Positions 1 through 6,893 of a DNA stretch of 8,665 bases are shown piece after piece (position 1 is the first letter of the stretch; each line of letters begins with the position of its first letter). The position numbers and the translations under genes are program-made. The DNA is from an uncultured Bacteroidales bacterium. Lineage in GTDB: Bacteria; Bacteroidota; Bacteroidia; Bacteroidales; FEN-979. The stretch covers positions 1 through 8,665 of the forward strand of contig CAIYQH010000024.1 of assembly GCA_903928285.1 (NCBI GenBank), in the 5' to 3' direction. The notes beneath the pieces are model-generated. The model did no database searches. It was not told where the DNA came from and saw only the letters and a list, made by a program, of their open reading frames with translations.

Positions 1-181
1 TGACAAGGTAGTCAACGTTCTTCCGGGTAAGAGCAAGGAACCGGTCCATGTCTGCGGGCCGGTGTTCCACGATGATGATCAGCAGTTTTTGAGAGAATCC
101 CTTTGTCTCAAAGAGTAAGAAGAGGGTCGTGAGAACGATCAGGACCAGGGGGCTTGCGATGTCGAGGATATTGCCCAGCAT
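1..181 (-). pseudogene. Internal fragment of an AI-2E/PerM-family membrane transporter (runs off left edge)
   Basis: Read on the minus strand from about 181 down to 1, the frame gives a hydrophobic segment ending LIVLTTLFLLFETKGFSQKL. It is followed by a charged stretch (EHRPADMDRFLALTRKNVDYLV) that leaves the window. A transmembrane helix, then a short (F/L)LLExxGFxxKL-type turn, then a '+F..+T..V.YL' helix is the pattern of the middle of AI-2E (UPF0118/PerM/YdiK) permeases. These are polytopic inner-membrane proteins of about 350 residues. Normally some 150 residues and several membrane helices precede this segment. Here they are absent: the frame stays open upstream to ATG codons at 181 and 265, but that part is antisense to the ABC remnant and not membrane-like. 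The gene therefore appears truncated at its 5' end. The family call is from remembered motif shape, without an alignment. Confidence 0.5.
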
Positions 182-283
182 GCCCACCGCATTATCCGGC
201 TGATGGACGGCAAGATCAATGTTGACGAGGCAAACAAAAATATCAAGACCATCTCTGATTACCATTTCAACGGTGTGGTTTGA
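158..283 (+). pseudogene. C-terminal remnant of a MacB/LolD-type ABC transporter ATPase
   Basis: The plus-strand frame ending with TGA at 281-283 encodes DIAQHAHRIIRLMDGKI (167-217) followed by a polar tail of about 21 residues. This matches the region just after the H-loop in MacB/LolD-family ATPases (typically 'THD.EIA..A.RII.+.DG+I'). Those proteins power lipoprotein release or export by permeases of the FtsX/MacB type. The residues before it read CDVED, which would correspond to 'HDVED' with the H-loop histidine missing. An in-frame TAA lies at 116-118, so there is no room for Walker A, the signature motif or Walker B. Only the last ~40 codons remain. It ends 40 bases before the kinase start, on the same strand, so any surviving transcription here could read into the kinase gene. 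Confidence 0.55.
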
Positions 284-323
284 TCTCCTGTTTCGGATCG
301 AACCCTTGAAAATATAGTGGCTG

Positions 324-1331
324 ATGCAAAAAGAAGGTAACTACAAGAAGTTGTTTAAGGATTTCAACAAACTGAACATCCTGATCATCGGCGATGTGAT
401 GGTTGACTCCTACCTGTGGGGCAAAGTGGAACGGATTTCGCCCGAGGCGCCCATTCCCATAGTAGCATTACGCAAACGCGAAAATCGTATGGGAGGGGCC
501 GCCAATGTTGCCATGAACATCCGGTCGATGGGGGCAAACCCCATCCTCTGTTCGGTGATCGGTACCGATGATAAGGGAGATCTTTTTCTCGAACTGCTGA
601 AAAAGGAAAAAATTGATGATGTAGGGATTGTGCGCAGTACACGCCGCATCACTACCACGAAGTTCAGGATTTTCGGCAATGCTTTCCAGATGCTCAGGGT
701 TGATGAAGAGATGGACAATGACCTGGTCAACGGGGACTTCTTAACCCTGATCCGTGTGATCGACCAGATCCTGACCAAGGTGAAGATCGACGGCATCATT
801 TTCCAGGATTACGACAAGGGGGTGATTACCCAAAAGCTGATCGCCGAGGTGGTGAAACGGGCGCAGGCACGCAATATTCCTGTTTCGGTTGATCCCAAGA
901 AAAAGAATTTCATGTTTTACAGGCAGGTGACCCTGATCAAGCCCAACCTGAAGGAGTTGAAGGAGGGAATGAACCTCTCCGATGAGCTGAAGGAGACGGA
1001 GGAGGTGATCAAAACCGCACAGCAGCTGGGCCGGCAACTCGAATGTCAGTATGTGCTGACCACCATGTCGGAAAAGGGGGTCATGATGAGTTTGAAGGAT
1101 AGCCGGCAGGAGAAAAATATTTTCATCCCTGCCCATATGCGGATGATCTCTGATGTTTCAGGTGCCGGCGATACGGTGATCAGCATTGCCTCCCTGTGCC
1201 TCGCATTAAAACGCACACCCTATGAGATTGCCTTTATCTCGAATCTGGCCGGGGGTCTCGTGTGCGAGGAGGTAGGCGTGGTCCCCGTCAGCAAGGAAAA
1301 GTTGCTGAAAGAGGTGCTGACACTGCTTTAA
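324..1331 (+). CDS. PfkB-family sugar kinase, like the heptose-7-phosphate kinase domain of HldE (RfaE domain I)
   Basis: This 335-residue cytoplasmic protein belongs to the ribokinase/PfkB family. Residues 18-50 (IIGDVMVDSYLWGKVERISP, then EAPIPIV) and the PfkB signature 1 region RMGGAANVAMNIRSMG (55-70) match the kinase half of HldE. That enzyme phosphorylates D-glycero-D-manno-heptose 7-phosphate at C1 in ADP-heptose synthesis for LPS. Signature 2, DVSGAGDTVISI (277-288), supplies the anion hole and the catalytic base Asp283; KPN at 206-208 is also typical. The length equals a stand-alone kinase domain: the cytidylyltransferase-like second domain of E. coli HldE (477 aa) is missing and no partner gene for it lies nearby. 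The ATG at 324 gives the expected N-terminus, with no Shine-Dalgarno, as is usual in Bacteroidota. The family is secure; the heptose substrate is inferred and another sugar phosphate is possible. Confidence 0.85.
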   Translation: MQKEGNYKKLFKDFNKLNILIIGDVMVDSYLWGKVERISPEAPIPIVALRKRENRMGGAANVAMNIRSMGANPILCSVIGTDDKGDLFLELLKKEKIDDVGIVRSTRRITTTKFRIFGNAFQMLRVDEEMDNDLVNGDFLTLIRVIDQILTKVKIDGIIFQDYDKGVITQKLIAEVVKRAQARNIPVSVDPKKKNFMFYRQVTLIKPNLKELKEGMNLSDELKETEEVIKTAQQLGRQLECQYVLTTMSEKGVMMSLKDSRQEKNIFIPAHMRMISDVSGAGDTVISIASLCLALKRTPYEIAFISNLAGGLVCEEVGVVPVSKEKLLKEVLTLL

Positions 1332-1355
1332 GTTCCCTGATATTAATTAGATACT

Positions 1356-2648
1356 ATGACCACAGATGCCGATGTAATCGTTGCCGGTGCCGGTCCTGCC
1401 GGCTCCATTGCAGCCTATACCCTTGCCAGACAGGGCATCTCCGTCCTCATCCTGGAAAAGACACAGTTTCCGAGGTATAAAGTATGTGGAGCAGGGTTAA
1501 CCCATAAGATCCTGGCCGAAATTCCCTTTGATGTCTCCCCGGTATTTGAGACCAGTGTCCATAACATCGTATTTTCCAGCGGATTTAAAGAGGTATTTAA
1601 ACGCACCTCGGCTGAGCCGATGCTCTATTGCACCATGCGTGACAAATTTGATCACTTTTTGCTGAGAAAGGCCATAGAGGCCGGGGCAAAGATTTTATAC
1701 GATGTGAAGGTTACCGGGGTGAAACAGGATCAGGAAATGGCAGTGGTGGAAACCCCTGGCCGCAGTTACTGTTCACGGCTGGTCATCGGCGCCGACGGGG
1801 CATCGAGCGCTGTGGCGCGATCGGCCGACCTGCGGAAACATATCATGCCGGGTCTTGCCTGGGAGGCGGAAGTTACCGCCGATCCGGCCATTGTAAAGGC
1901 ATACTCGCAGACGGTGTTTCTCGACTGGGGCGCATTCCCGGGCGGATATGGATGGGTATTCCCCAAGAAAGACCATTTTTCGATCGGTGTCGGCGGTCCG
2001 GCCAGCCTGACGAAGGGGATGATGAATTACTACGACGGTCTGGTAGCCTATCTTGCAGATGGTCCATGGTTGTCAGGATCGGGCACCGCTGCCACGAACG
2101 CCGCATCAGGCGGCCGGAACAGGGCCTATTCCATCCGGGTGTTCGAGACTCTTTCGATGAAAGCATGGCCAATCCCGGTCAGGGTTGAAAAAAGCTTGTT
2201 TCATAATGCACGGGTGATGGTTGCCGGCGATGCAGGTGGACTTACCGATCCGCTCACGGGCGAAGGCATCTACTACGCGGTTCGCAGTGGCAAGCTGGCA
2301 GCCGAAGCATCCCTGAAGTTTCTCGGATCGGCAGCACCGTCGTTAGCCTCCTACTCAGAGGCGGTGAACGATGAACTGATGACCGAATTGCTGGAGGCCA
2401 ACCGGATCAAATACCTGTTCAATGCGGTTCCGCTGAAAATCCACAGGCTGGTGCGCGACAACGACCGTGTCTGGAGGGCCTTTGGGAAGGTGCTTAGGGG
2501 TGAACGGTGGTATGCCGACGTTCGCAAAGGCTTTGGAAAATGGAAGATGCTGTGGAGGCTGACCTGCCTGATATCGAAATGGGTATCAGATTATCGCGAA
2601 AAACGGTTTGCCAGTCGTATTAAGCACCAAGCAGAGCCTTCACAATAG
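1356..2648 (+). CDS. Geranylgeranyl reductase family FAD-dependent oxidoreductase
   Basis: The 430-residue flavoprotein has the full set of landmarks of the geranylgeranyl reductase family. These are the N-terminal dinucleotide fold VIVAGAGPAGS (7-17), PRYKVCGAGL (39-48) with the conserved cysteine, GADGASSAVAR (145-155), the substrate-side motif YGWVFPKKDHFSIGVG (198-213), and the second FAD motif GDAGGLTDPLTGEG (291-304). Family members reduce isoprenoid double bonds on chlorophyll side chains, archaeal lipids or quinones; the substrate in Bacteroidota is not established. A basic, tryptophan-rich C-terminal segment (392-421) may bind the membrane. Residues 239-256 form an unusual Gly/Ser/Ala-rich stretch before the conserved WPIP. 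The gene follows the kinase by 24 bases on the same strand, so co-transcription is likely. Its last 29 bases overlap the 3' end of yqeY on the other strand. Confidence 0.85.
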   Translation: MTTDADVIVAGAGPAGSIAAYTLARQGISVLILEKTQFPRYKVCGAGLTHKILAEIPFDVSPVFETSVHNIVFSSGFKEVFKRTSAEPMLYCTMRDKFDHFLLRKAIEAGAKILYDVKVTGVKQDQEMAVVETPGRSYCSRLVIGADGASSAVARSADLRKHIMPGLAWEAEVTADPAIVKAYSQTVFLDWGAFPGGYGWVFPKKDHFSIGVGGPASLTKGMMNYYDGLVAYLADGPWLSGSGTAATNAASGGRNRAYSIRVFETLSMKAWPIPVRVEKSLFHNARVMVAGDAGGLTDPLTGEGIYYAVRSGKLAAEASLKFLGSAAPSLASYSEAVNDELMTELLEANRIKYLFNAVPLKIHRLVRDNDRVWRAFGKVLRGERWYADVRKGFGKWKMLWRLTCLISKWVSDYREKRFASRIKHQAEPSQ

Positions 2649-3072
2649 CCGAGATCATCTTGTTATCCGCCTTGCCGGCAAGCTCCTTTGAGGCCGCGCC
2701 CATCACCCTGCCCATATCTTTTACCGAAGTGGCACCGGTATCTGCAACGATCTTCCGGATGATCACCGTTACGTCGGCTTCTGAAAGCTGTTGCGGCAGA
2801 TAGGTTTCAATGATTGATGCATCAAAAAGCTCCTTCTTCGCCAGATCCTGACGGTTTGCCTGGATATAGATGTCGGCCGATTCGCGGCGTTGCTTGACCA
2901 GCTTTTGCAAGATTTTCAGCTCTGTGGCATCGTCAACCTCGCCGGAGCCGCCCTCTTTGGCTTTTTCGAGCAGCAGGGCTGCCTTGATGGCCCTCAGGGC
3001 TTCCAGCCTCTCCGCGTCGCGGGCAAGCATCGCCTTTTTGATATCGTCGTTGATTTTTTGTTCAAGGCTCAT
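2620..3072 (-). CDS. yqeY: GatB/YqeY domain-containing protein
   Basis: This 150-residue soluble protein matches stand-alone YqeY. It is helical and rich in Lys/Glu/Ala, with RRESADIY (62-69), an 'E..YLPQQLS' segment (89-97) and MGRVMG (120-125) before a C-terminal helix. The fold is shared with the tail domain of GatB, the tRNA-binding subunit of the Glu-tRNA(Gln) amidotransferase. YqeY's own role is not firmly known, though tRNA binding has been proposed for the domain. The length is typical of the family. Its ATG directly follows the ftsZ stop (TAAATG), so translation is probably coupled to ftsZ. yqeY downstream of ftsZ is a familiar Bacteroidota arrangement. The 3' end overlaps the reductase gene by 29 bases tail to tail, and I see no terminator hairpin there. 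Confidence 0.9.
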   Translation of the reverse strand: MSLEQKINDDIKKAMLARDAERLEALRAIKAALLLEKAKEGGSGEVDDATELKILQKLVKQRRESADIYIQANRQDLAKKELFDASIIETYLPQQLSEADVTVIIRKIVADTGATSVKDMGRVMGAASKELAGKADNKMISAIVKALLGA

Positions 3073-4692
3073 TTAATCGGCTTTTGGGTGCAGGTAAGGA
3101 TTGTTTCCATTGGATTCAAGAGGATTCTCGGCATTATCGGTGAGGTTGTACTTGGCCCGGTGCGACTCGGAAGAGGGGGTCACATCACTCAGATCCACAT
3201 TGCGGCGTTTGTAGGCCGGGATATTCTCGATCTCGTAAAGGTTGCTTTCAATGGGGAGATGGGTCTTTAATTTCTCGCTAAGTTGCCTGAGCTTGGAAAC
3301 CCGTTCATCCAGTATCCTGTTCTGAAAATCAGACTGATCGGGCTGGGAGGTTTCCAGCGGGTAGCTTGCCGGCAAAGGTTTGAACTGCATCTCCATAACG
3401 GGTTCTTCGAAATTTTCGACAAGTTGGAGATCCTCAATCAGGGTTTGGGGTGATTCGAATTGAGTATCGGGTTCGTTTTTTTCAACTGAAAATTCGATGA
3501 TCCTTGAAGGCTCGGCTATATCAGAGGCGGGTACTATTTCGTAAGGGCTGGGTTCGGGTTCAGGCTCGAAAATATGTTTTTCGATGGCGGTTTCGAATCG
3601 TTCTGGCGGCTCAGGGTGGGCGACAAACACCCTGTGTTCGACCTGCGGAGCCGGTGAATCGGAATAGAGATTGTGAACGGTAACATCGACAGGTTTGGAA
3701 GGATCCTTTTGCTTGTGATCTTCATCAAACCCGGTGGCGATAATGGTAACACTGATCTTATCGTCGAGCGATTCATCAAAGCCATTGCCCCAGATGACAT
3801 CCCCTGTGGATTTGGTCTTTTCCTGGATGTAGTCGGTAATTTCGGTGACCTCGTCCATGGTGATCTCATTCTTTCCGGAGGAGATATAGAGCAGCAGGTT
3901 GCCGGCACCGTTGATATCGTTGTTGTCGAGCAGCGGAGAGTTCAACGCCTCTTCAACAGCCATCTGTGCGCGGTTCGGACCATTGGCGATGCCCGTACCC
4001 ATGATGGCCACGCCGCTGTCTTTCATGACGGTTTTCACATCTTCAAAATCGACATTGATATAGCCGACCACCGTGATGATCTCGGCAATGCCTTTAGCTG
4101 CGGTGGTGAGTACGTTGTCGGCGCGGGTAAAAGCCTCTGAAAGGGGAAGGTCGCCGCAAAGGAGCCGGAGCTTGTCATTGCTGATGATCAGCAGGGCATC
4201 GACATTCTGTTTCAACGCCCTGATGCCCTCTTCTGCCGACTGGCGGCGTTTGCGGCCCTCGAATGAAAACGGGATCGTGACAATCCCGACAGTAAGGATA
4301 CCGAGTTCCCTTGAAATCTGGGCGATCACGGGTGCCGCGCCGGTGCCTGTGCCACCGCCGAGGCCTGCGGTGATAAACAGCATCTTGGTGCCCTTTTCGA
4401 GCACGCTGCGGATGTCGTCGGAATTTTCAAGGGCTGCATTTCTCCCGACCGTTGGCGCCGCACCGGCCCCCAGGCCCTGGGTCAGGTTTACCCCCAGCTG
4501 GATCTTGGTGGGAACAGGGCTCATGATCATGGCCTGTTCATCGGTATTGCAGATGATGAAATCAACTCCCTTGATTCCCTGGTGATACATATGGTTCACA
4601 GCATTACTGCCGCCGCCGCCTACTCCGATGACTTTAATGATTGATGACTGGTTTTTTGGCAGGTCAAATTTTAACATATCGGCCATGATCAT
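3073..4692 (-). CDS. ftsZ: Cell division protein FtsZ
   Basis: FtsZ is the tubulin-like GTPase that polymerises into the cytoplasmic division ring. Seen here, counting from the first ATG: the N-terminal GVGGGGSNAVNHM (23-35), the tubulin signature GGGTGTG (112-118), and the T7 catalytic loop NVDFED (213-218) with the Asp residues that complete the neighbour's GTPase site. The GTPase core ends near residue 325. A long acidic, proline- and glutamate-rich linker follows (about 330-455), then a helical stretch DERVSKLRQLSEKL (462-475). The C-terminal peptide IPAYKRRNVDL (491-501) is the Bacteroidota version of the conserved tail that binds FtsA. At 539 residues it is longer than E. coli FtsZ (383), because of the linker. 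Starts at 4692, 4686 and 4674 are possible; 4686 (MADMLKFDLPK) best resembles homologues as I remember them. Confidence 0.97.
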   Translation of the reverse strand: MIMADMLKFDLPKNQSSIIKVIGVGGGGSNAVNHMYHQGIKGVDFIICNTDEQAMIMSPVPTKIQLGVNLTQGLGAGAAPTVGRNAALENSDDIRSVLEKGTKMLFITAGLGGGTGTGAAPVIAQISRELGILTVGIVTIPFSFEGRKRRQSAEEGIRALKQNVDALLIISNDKLRLLCGDLPLSEAFTRADNVLTTAAKGIAEIITVVGYINVDFEDVKTVMKDSGVAIMGTGIANGPNRAQMAVEEALNSPLLDNNDINGAGNLLLYISSGKNEITMDEVTEITDYIQEKTKSTGDVIWGNGFDESLDDKISVTIIATGFDEDHKQKDPSKPVDVTVHNLYSDSPAPQVEHRVFVAHPEPPERFETAIEKHIFEPEPEPSPYEIVPASDIAEPSRIIEFSVEKNEPDTQFESPQTLIEDLQLVENFEEPVMEMQFKPLPASYPLETSQPDQSDFQNRILDERVSKLRQLSEKLKTHLPIESNLYEIENIPAYKRRNVDLSDVTPSSESHRAKYNLTDNAENPLESNGNNPYLHPKAD

Positions 4693-4781
4693 ATATTTTT
4701 AAGGGTTAAAATTATGAATAAAGGATATAGAAAAGGACTGTTCTTTAATTAGTTATTAACGCACCATTGTTAATAGTTTGA
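4693..4781 (-). promoter_or_regulatory. ftsA-ftsZ intergenic region, possible ftsZ promoter or leader
   Basis: This 89-base gap is the only sizeable non-coding interval in an otherwise almost gapless operon, and it is much richer in A and T than the flanking genes. Read on the minus strand it has TAATTTTA (4714-4707), which partly resembles the Bacteroidota -7 element TAnnTTTG, about 15 bases before the first ftsZ ATG. I find no convincing -33 TTG at the right distance, so the promoter is only a candidate. The inverted repeat listed separately sits at the ftsA-proximal end. No coding capacity was seen. Confidence 0.35.
4754..4775. repeat. Perfect 7-base inverted repeat just after ftsA
   Basis: TATTAAC (4754-4760) and GTTAATA (4769-4775) are perfect reverse complements separated by 8 bases (GCACCATT). 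Wobble pairs could extend the stem outwards by two to three positions. It begins 6 bases after the ftsA stop codon in the direction of transcription. The stem is AT-rich and no U-tract follows directly, so it is a poor intrinsic terminator. It fits an operator for a dimeric regulator or an mRNA processing or stability hairpin between ftsA and ftsZ, or it may be chance in AT-rich DNA. Confidence 0.45.
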
Positions 4782-6080
4782 TTACTGGACATCCTCCTCG
4801 AAAATGTTCCTGATTTTATTGAGAAAAGTATCCAGCAATTTCCTGTTTACCTTTTCAGTCGGTGCGGCAACAACCTCCCTGATACCCGGCTGGATGATTT
4901 CAACCGGTTTGTTTTCAGCATCTTTCTGATACCGGCCGATCCCTTCGATCACCAGTCCGATACCGGTGGCATACATGGGGCTGGCCATTTCGGGAGGTAC
5001 ATCGCTGGCAAGATGTTCATTGGGGTAGCCGATCCGTGTGTCGAGACCTGTGATAAATTCGGTGAGCTGCGCCACATGCTTCAGGTGCGCACCTCCGCCG
5101 GTGAGGACAATCCCCTCAATCAGCTTTTTCTCATAGCCTGAATTTTTGATCTCATAGTAGATATGCTCAATAATCTCCTCCATACGGGCCTGGATGATGG
5201 AAGCAAGATTTTTCAGGCTGATCTCCTTGGCGGGTTTTCCGCGGGTTCCCGGGATGGAGACAATCTCTTCCTCCCTGTTTTCGCGCGCCATGGCCGACCC
5301 GAACTTGACCTTCAGCTGTTCCGCATGCTTTTTGATGATGGAACAACCTTCCCTGATATCTTCGGTGATGATTTCGCCGCCCAGGGGGATAACCGCCGTA
5401 TGACGGATGATCCCACCATGGAAAATGGCAATGTCGGAGGTACCTCCGCCGATATCGACCAGCACCACACCCGCCTCTTTCTCATCTTCGCAAAGCACCG
5501 CTTCGGCCGAAGCAATCGGCTCGAGGATCAGTTCAACCACTTCGAGCCCTGCCTTGCGTACACAACGGTAGATGTTCTTGGCGGCGGCTGTCTGGCCTAT
5601 GATGATATGAAAGTTGGCTTCCAGGTTACTGCCGATGCCTCCCTTCGGCATGGTAATGCCGTGTTCGCCGTCGATACTGAATTCCTGCGGGATCACATCC
5701 AGGATCTCCTCGCCCGGATTCATATTCAGGTTGTACATGCTGTTGCAAAGCTTTTCAATATCGGCCTGGCTGATCTCTGTTTCACTGTCCTCGCGGATCA
5801 TGCTTCCCCGGTGCTGCATACTCTTGATATGCTGCCCCGCGATTCCCACATTGACATACTTGATGTTCACCCCCGATTTGGCAGCGGCTTCGGCTACCGC
5901 ATCCTTGATGGACTGCACGGTATTGTCAATATTGGCAACTACCCCCCGCTTCACCCCGATGGAAGGTACTTTGCCATAGCCCAGGATCTCAATTTTTCCA
6001 TATTCGTTTTTGCGCCCTACGATGACCGCAATCTTGGTAGTTCCGATGTCGAGACCGACAATGATGCCTTCGTTTTTCAT
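4782..6080 (-). CDS. ftsA: Cell division protein FtsA
   Basis: FtsA is the actin-like ATPase that anchors FtsZ filaments to the inner membrane and recruits later division proteins. The 432-residue product has the actin-fold phosphate-1 loop VGLDIGTTK (8-16), the FtsA-specific 1C (SHS2) region around 85-165, phosphate-2 DIGGGTSDIAIF (209-220), and the adenosine motif VLTGGGAHL (325-333). A short variable linker (about 385-410) leads to a C-terminal amphipathic helix (LLDTFLNKIRNIF, 415-427), the expected membrane-targeting sequence. Length is normal for the family. The ATG at 6080 lies 6 bases after the ftsQ stop, consistent with one transcript. All key nucleotide-binding motifs are intact. 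Confidence 0.96.
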   Translation of the reverse strand: MKNEGIIVGLDIGTTKIAVIVGRKNEYGKIEILGYGKVPSIGVKRGVVANIDNTVQSIKDAVAEAAAKSGVNIKYVNVGIAGQHIKSMQHRGSMIREDSETEISQADIEKLCNSMYNLNMNPGEEILDVIPQEFSIDGEHGITMPKGGIGSNLEANFHIIIGQTAAAKNIYRCVRKAGLEVVELILEPIASAEAVLCEDEKEAGVVLVDIGGGTSDIAIFHGGIIRHTAVIPLGGEIITEDIREGCSIIKKHAEQLKVKFGSAMARENREEEIVSIPGTRGKPAKEISLKNLASIIQARMEEIIEHIYYEIKNSGYEKKLIEGIVLTGGGAHLKHVAQLTEFITGLDTRIGYPNEHLASDVPPEMASPMYATGIGLVIEGIGRYQKDAENKPVEIIQPGIREVVAAPTEKVNRKLLDTFLNKIRNIFEEDVQ

Positions 6081-6086
6081 GCTACG

Positions 6087-6890
6087 TTATATTTTAGAAC
6101 AGACTACTTGATTCTTGTATTTTATATTGATGATGTTGTATTTATTCCAGCCGATTTTGTTCAGCCCTAATTTGTAAAAGGCAAACAGTTTCCTGAATTT
6201 GTCGTCAAGGTCAACGGCCTTGCCTAACAGGATCACATGATTGCCTATGCGGGGGATGAGTTCAAATTCTCCGCCTTCGGTCACATAAACCTGGTCAATC
6301 TGGGCCTTCAGGAATTTGTCATGGGTAATGAACATCGTAAGTTTGTAAAGGTTGGTCATCAGCGAATCATAATAAACAGAGTCGGTGACGGCCAGGATGT
6401 TGACCCGGTAATTCGGGTTTTTGATATAGGAATAATCGATCACGCCGTTGGCAACCAGTACCCGGGCTGAAAAATGCGGACTCACCGGGAGCAACGACCC
6501 CGACTCATCGAGGTAGTAGCTTTCATATTTCCGGTTGATGATACGCAACAGCGGTTCGCGCTGGCGGATACTGATGAAAAGGGTACCTTCGATGCTCTCG
6601 TAAACCTTTACCTGCGCCACATAGGATTGTTTCCTGATGGCGCTTTCAATGGTTGCAGTATTGATATATCCCAGCGGTTTGCCTTTGACCATGCCGGAGG
6701 TTCTGACCAGGATGGAGTCGATCTCTTTTTTGGTGATGAGCATGTCAGCAGCGCCGTAATCGATGGAGATGGCCACGTTGGTGCAGGGCTGGTTGTAATG
6801 CTCTATTTCGGCAAAGCCAACCACGACGCCTGTTCCGGAAACCAGCAGGATCCATACGATGATGTGCAGTATTTTCAGGAATCTCTTCAT
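6087..6890 (-). CDS. ftsQ: Cell division protein FtsQ/DivIB
   Basis: The 267-residue bitopic protein has a short basic cytoplasmic N-terminus (MKRFLK), one membrane helix (about residues 7-27) and a periplasmic domain. Residues ~37-112 fit a POTRA-like module, including the 'I...Y+..V.V....G.L.I.I..R.P+..I' pattern ending in ISIRQREPLLRI (106-117). The remainder fits the beta domain that in other bacteria binds FtsB/FtsL and scaffolds the septal synthase complex. FtsQ diverges strongly between phyla, so the call rests on topology, the POTRA pattern and position between murC and ftsA. The gene starts 3 bases after the murC stop, and no Shine-Dalgarno is evident. Confidence 0.9.
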   Translation of the reverse strand: MKRFLKILHIIVWILLVSGTGVVVGFAEIEHYNQPCTNVAISIDYGAADMLITKKEIDSILVRTSGMVKGKPLGYINTATIESAIRKQSYVAQVKVYESIEGTLFISIRQREPLLRIINRKYESYYLDESGSLLPVSPHFSARVLVANGVIDYSYIKNPNYRVNILAVTDSVYYDSLMTNLYKLTMFITHDKFLKAQIDQVYVTEGGEFELIPRIGNHVILLGKAVDLDDKFRKLFAFYKLGLNKIGWNKYNIINIKYKNQVVCSKI

Positions 6891-6893
6891 CTG

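Noticed and set aside
2..118. Plus-strand frame ending TAA at 116-118
   Set aside because: It gives a short unrecognisable C-terminus that is antisense to the membrane-protein fragment, which explains the sequence better.
284..323. Possible promoter before the kinase gene
   Set aside because: The 40-base gap holds no clear Bacteroidota TAnnTTTG element with an upstream TTG, so I do not list a promoter.
2671..2682. Perfect 12-base palindrome CTTGCCGGCAAG near the convergent gene ends
   Set aside because: It has no loop and no following T-tract, and it lies inside conserved yqeY codons. It is not a credible terminator, and chance or codon use explains it.
3673..4585. Plus-strand open frames of 124-170 codons opposite ftsZ
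   Set aside because: They mirror conserved ftsZ codons, show no recognisable domain and have no independent support.
5163..6170. A 335-codon plus-strand open frame opposite ftsA
   Set aside because: It is fully antisense to a motif-complete ftsA. Its translation is rich in His/Asp/Phe and matches no family I recognise. Long antisense frames are expected from the codon use here.
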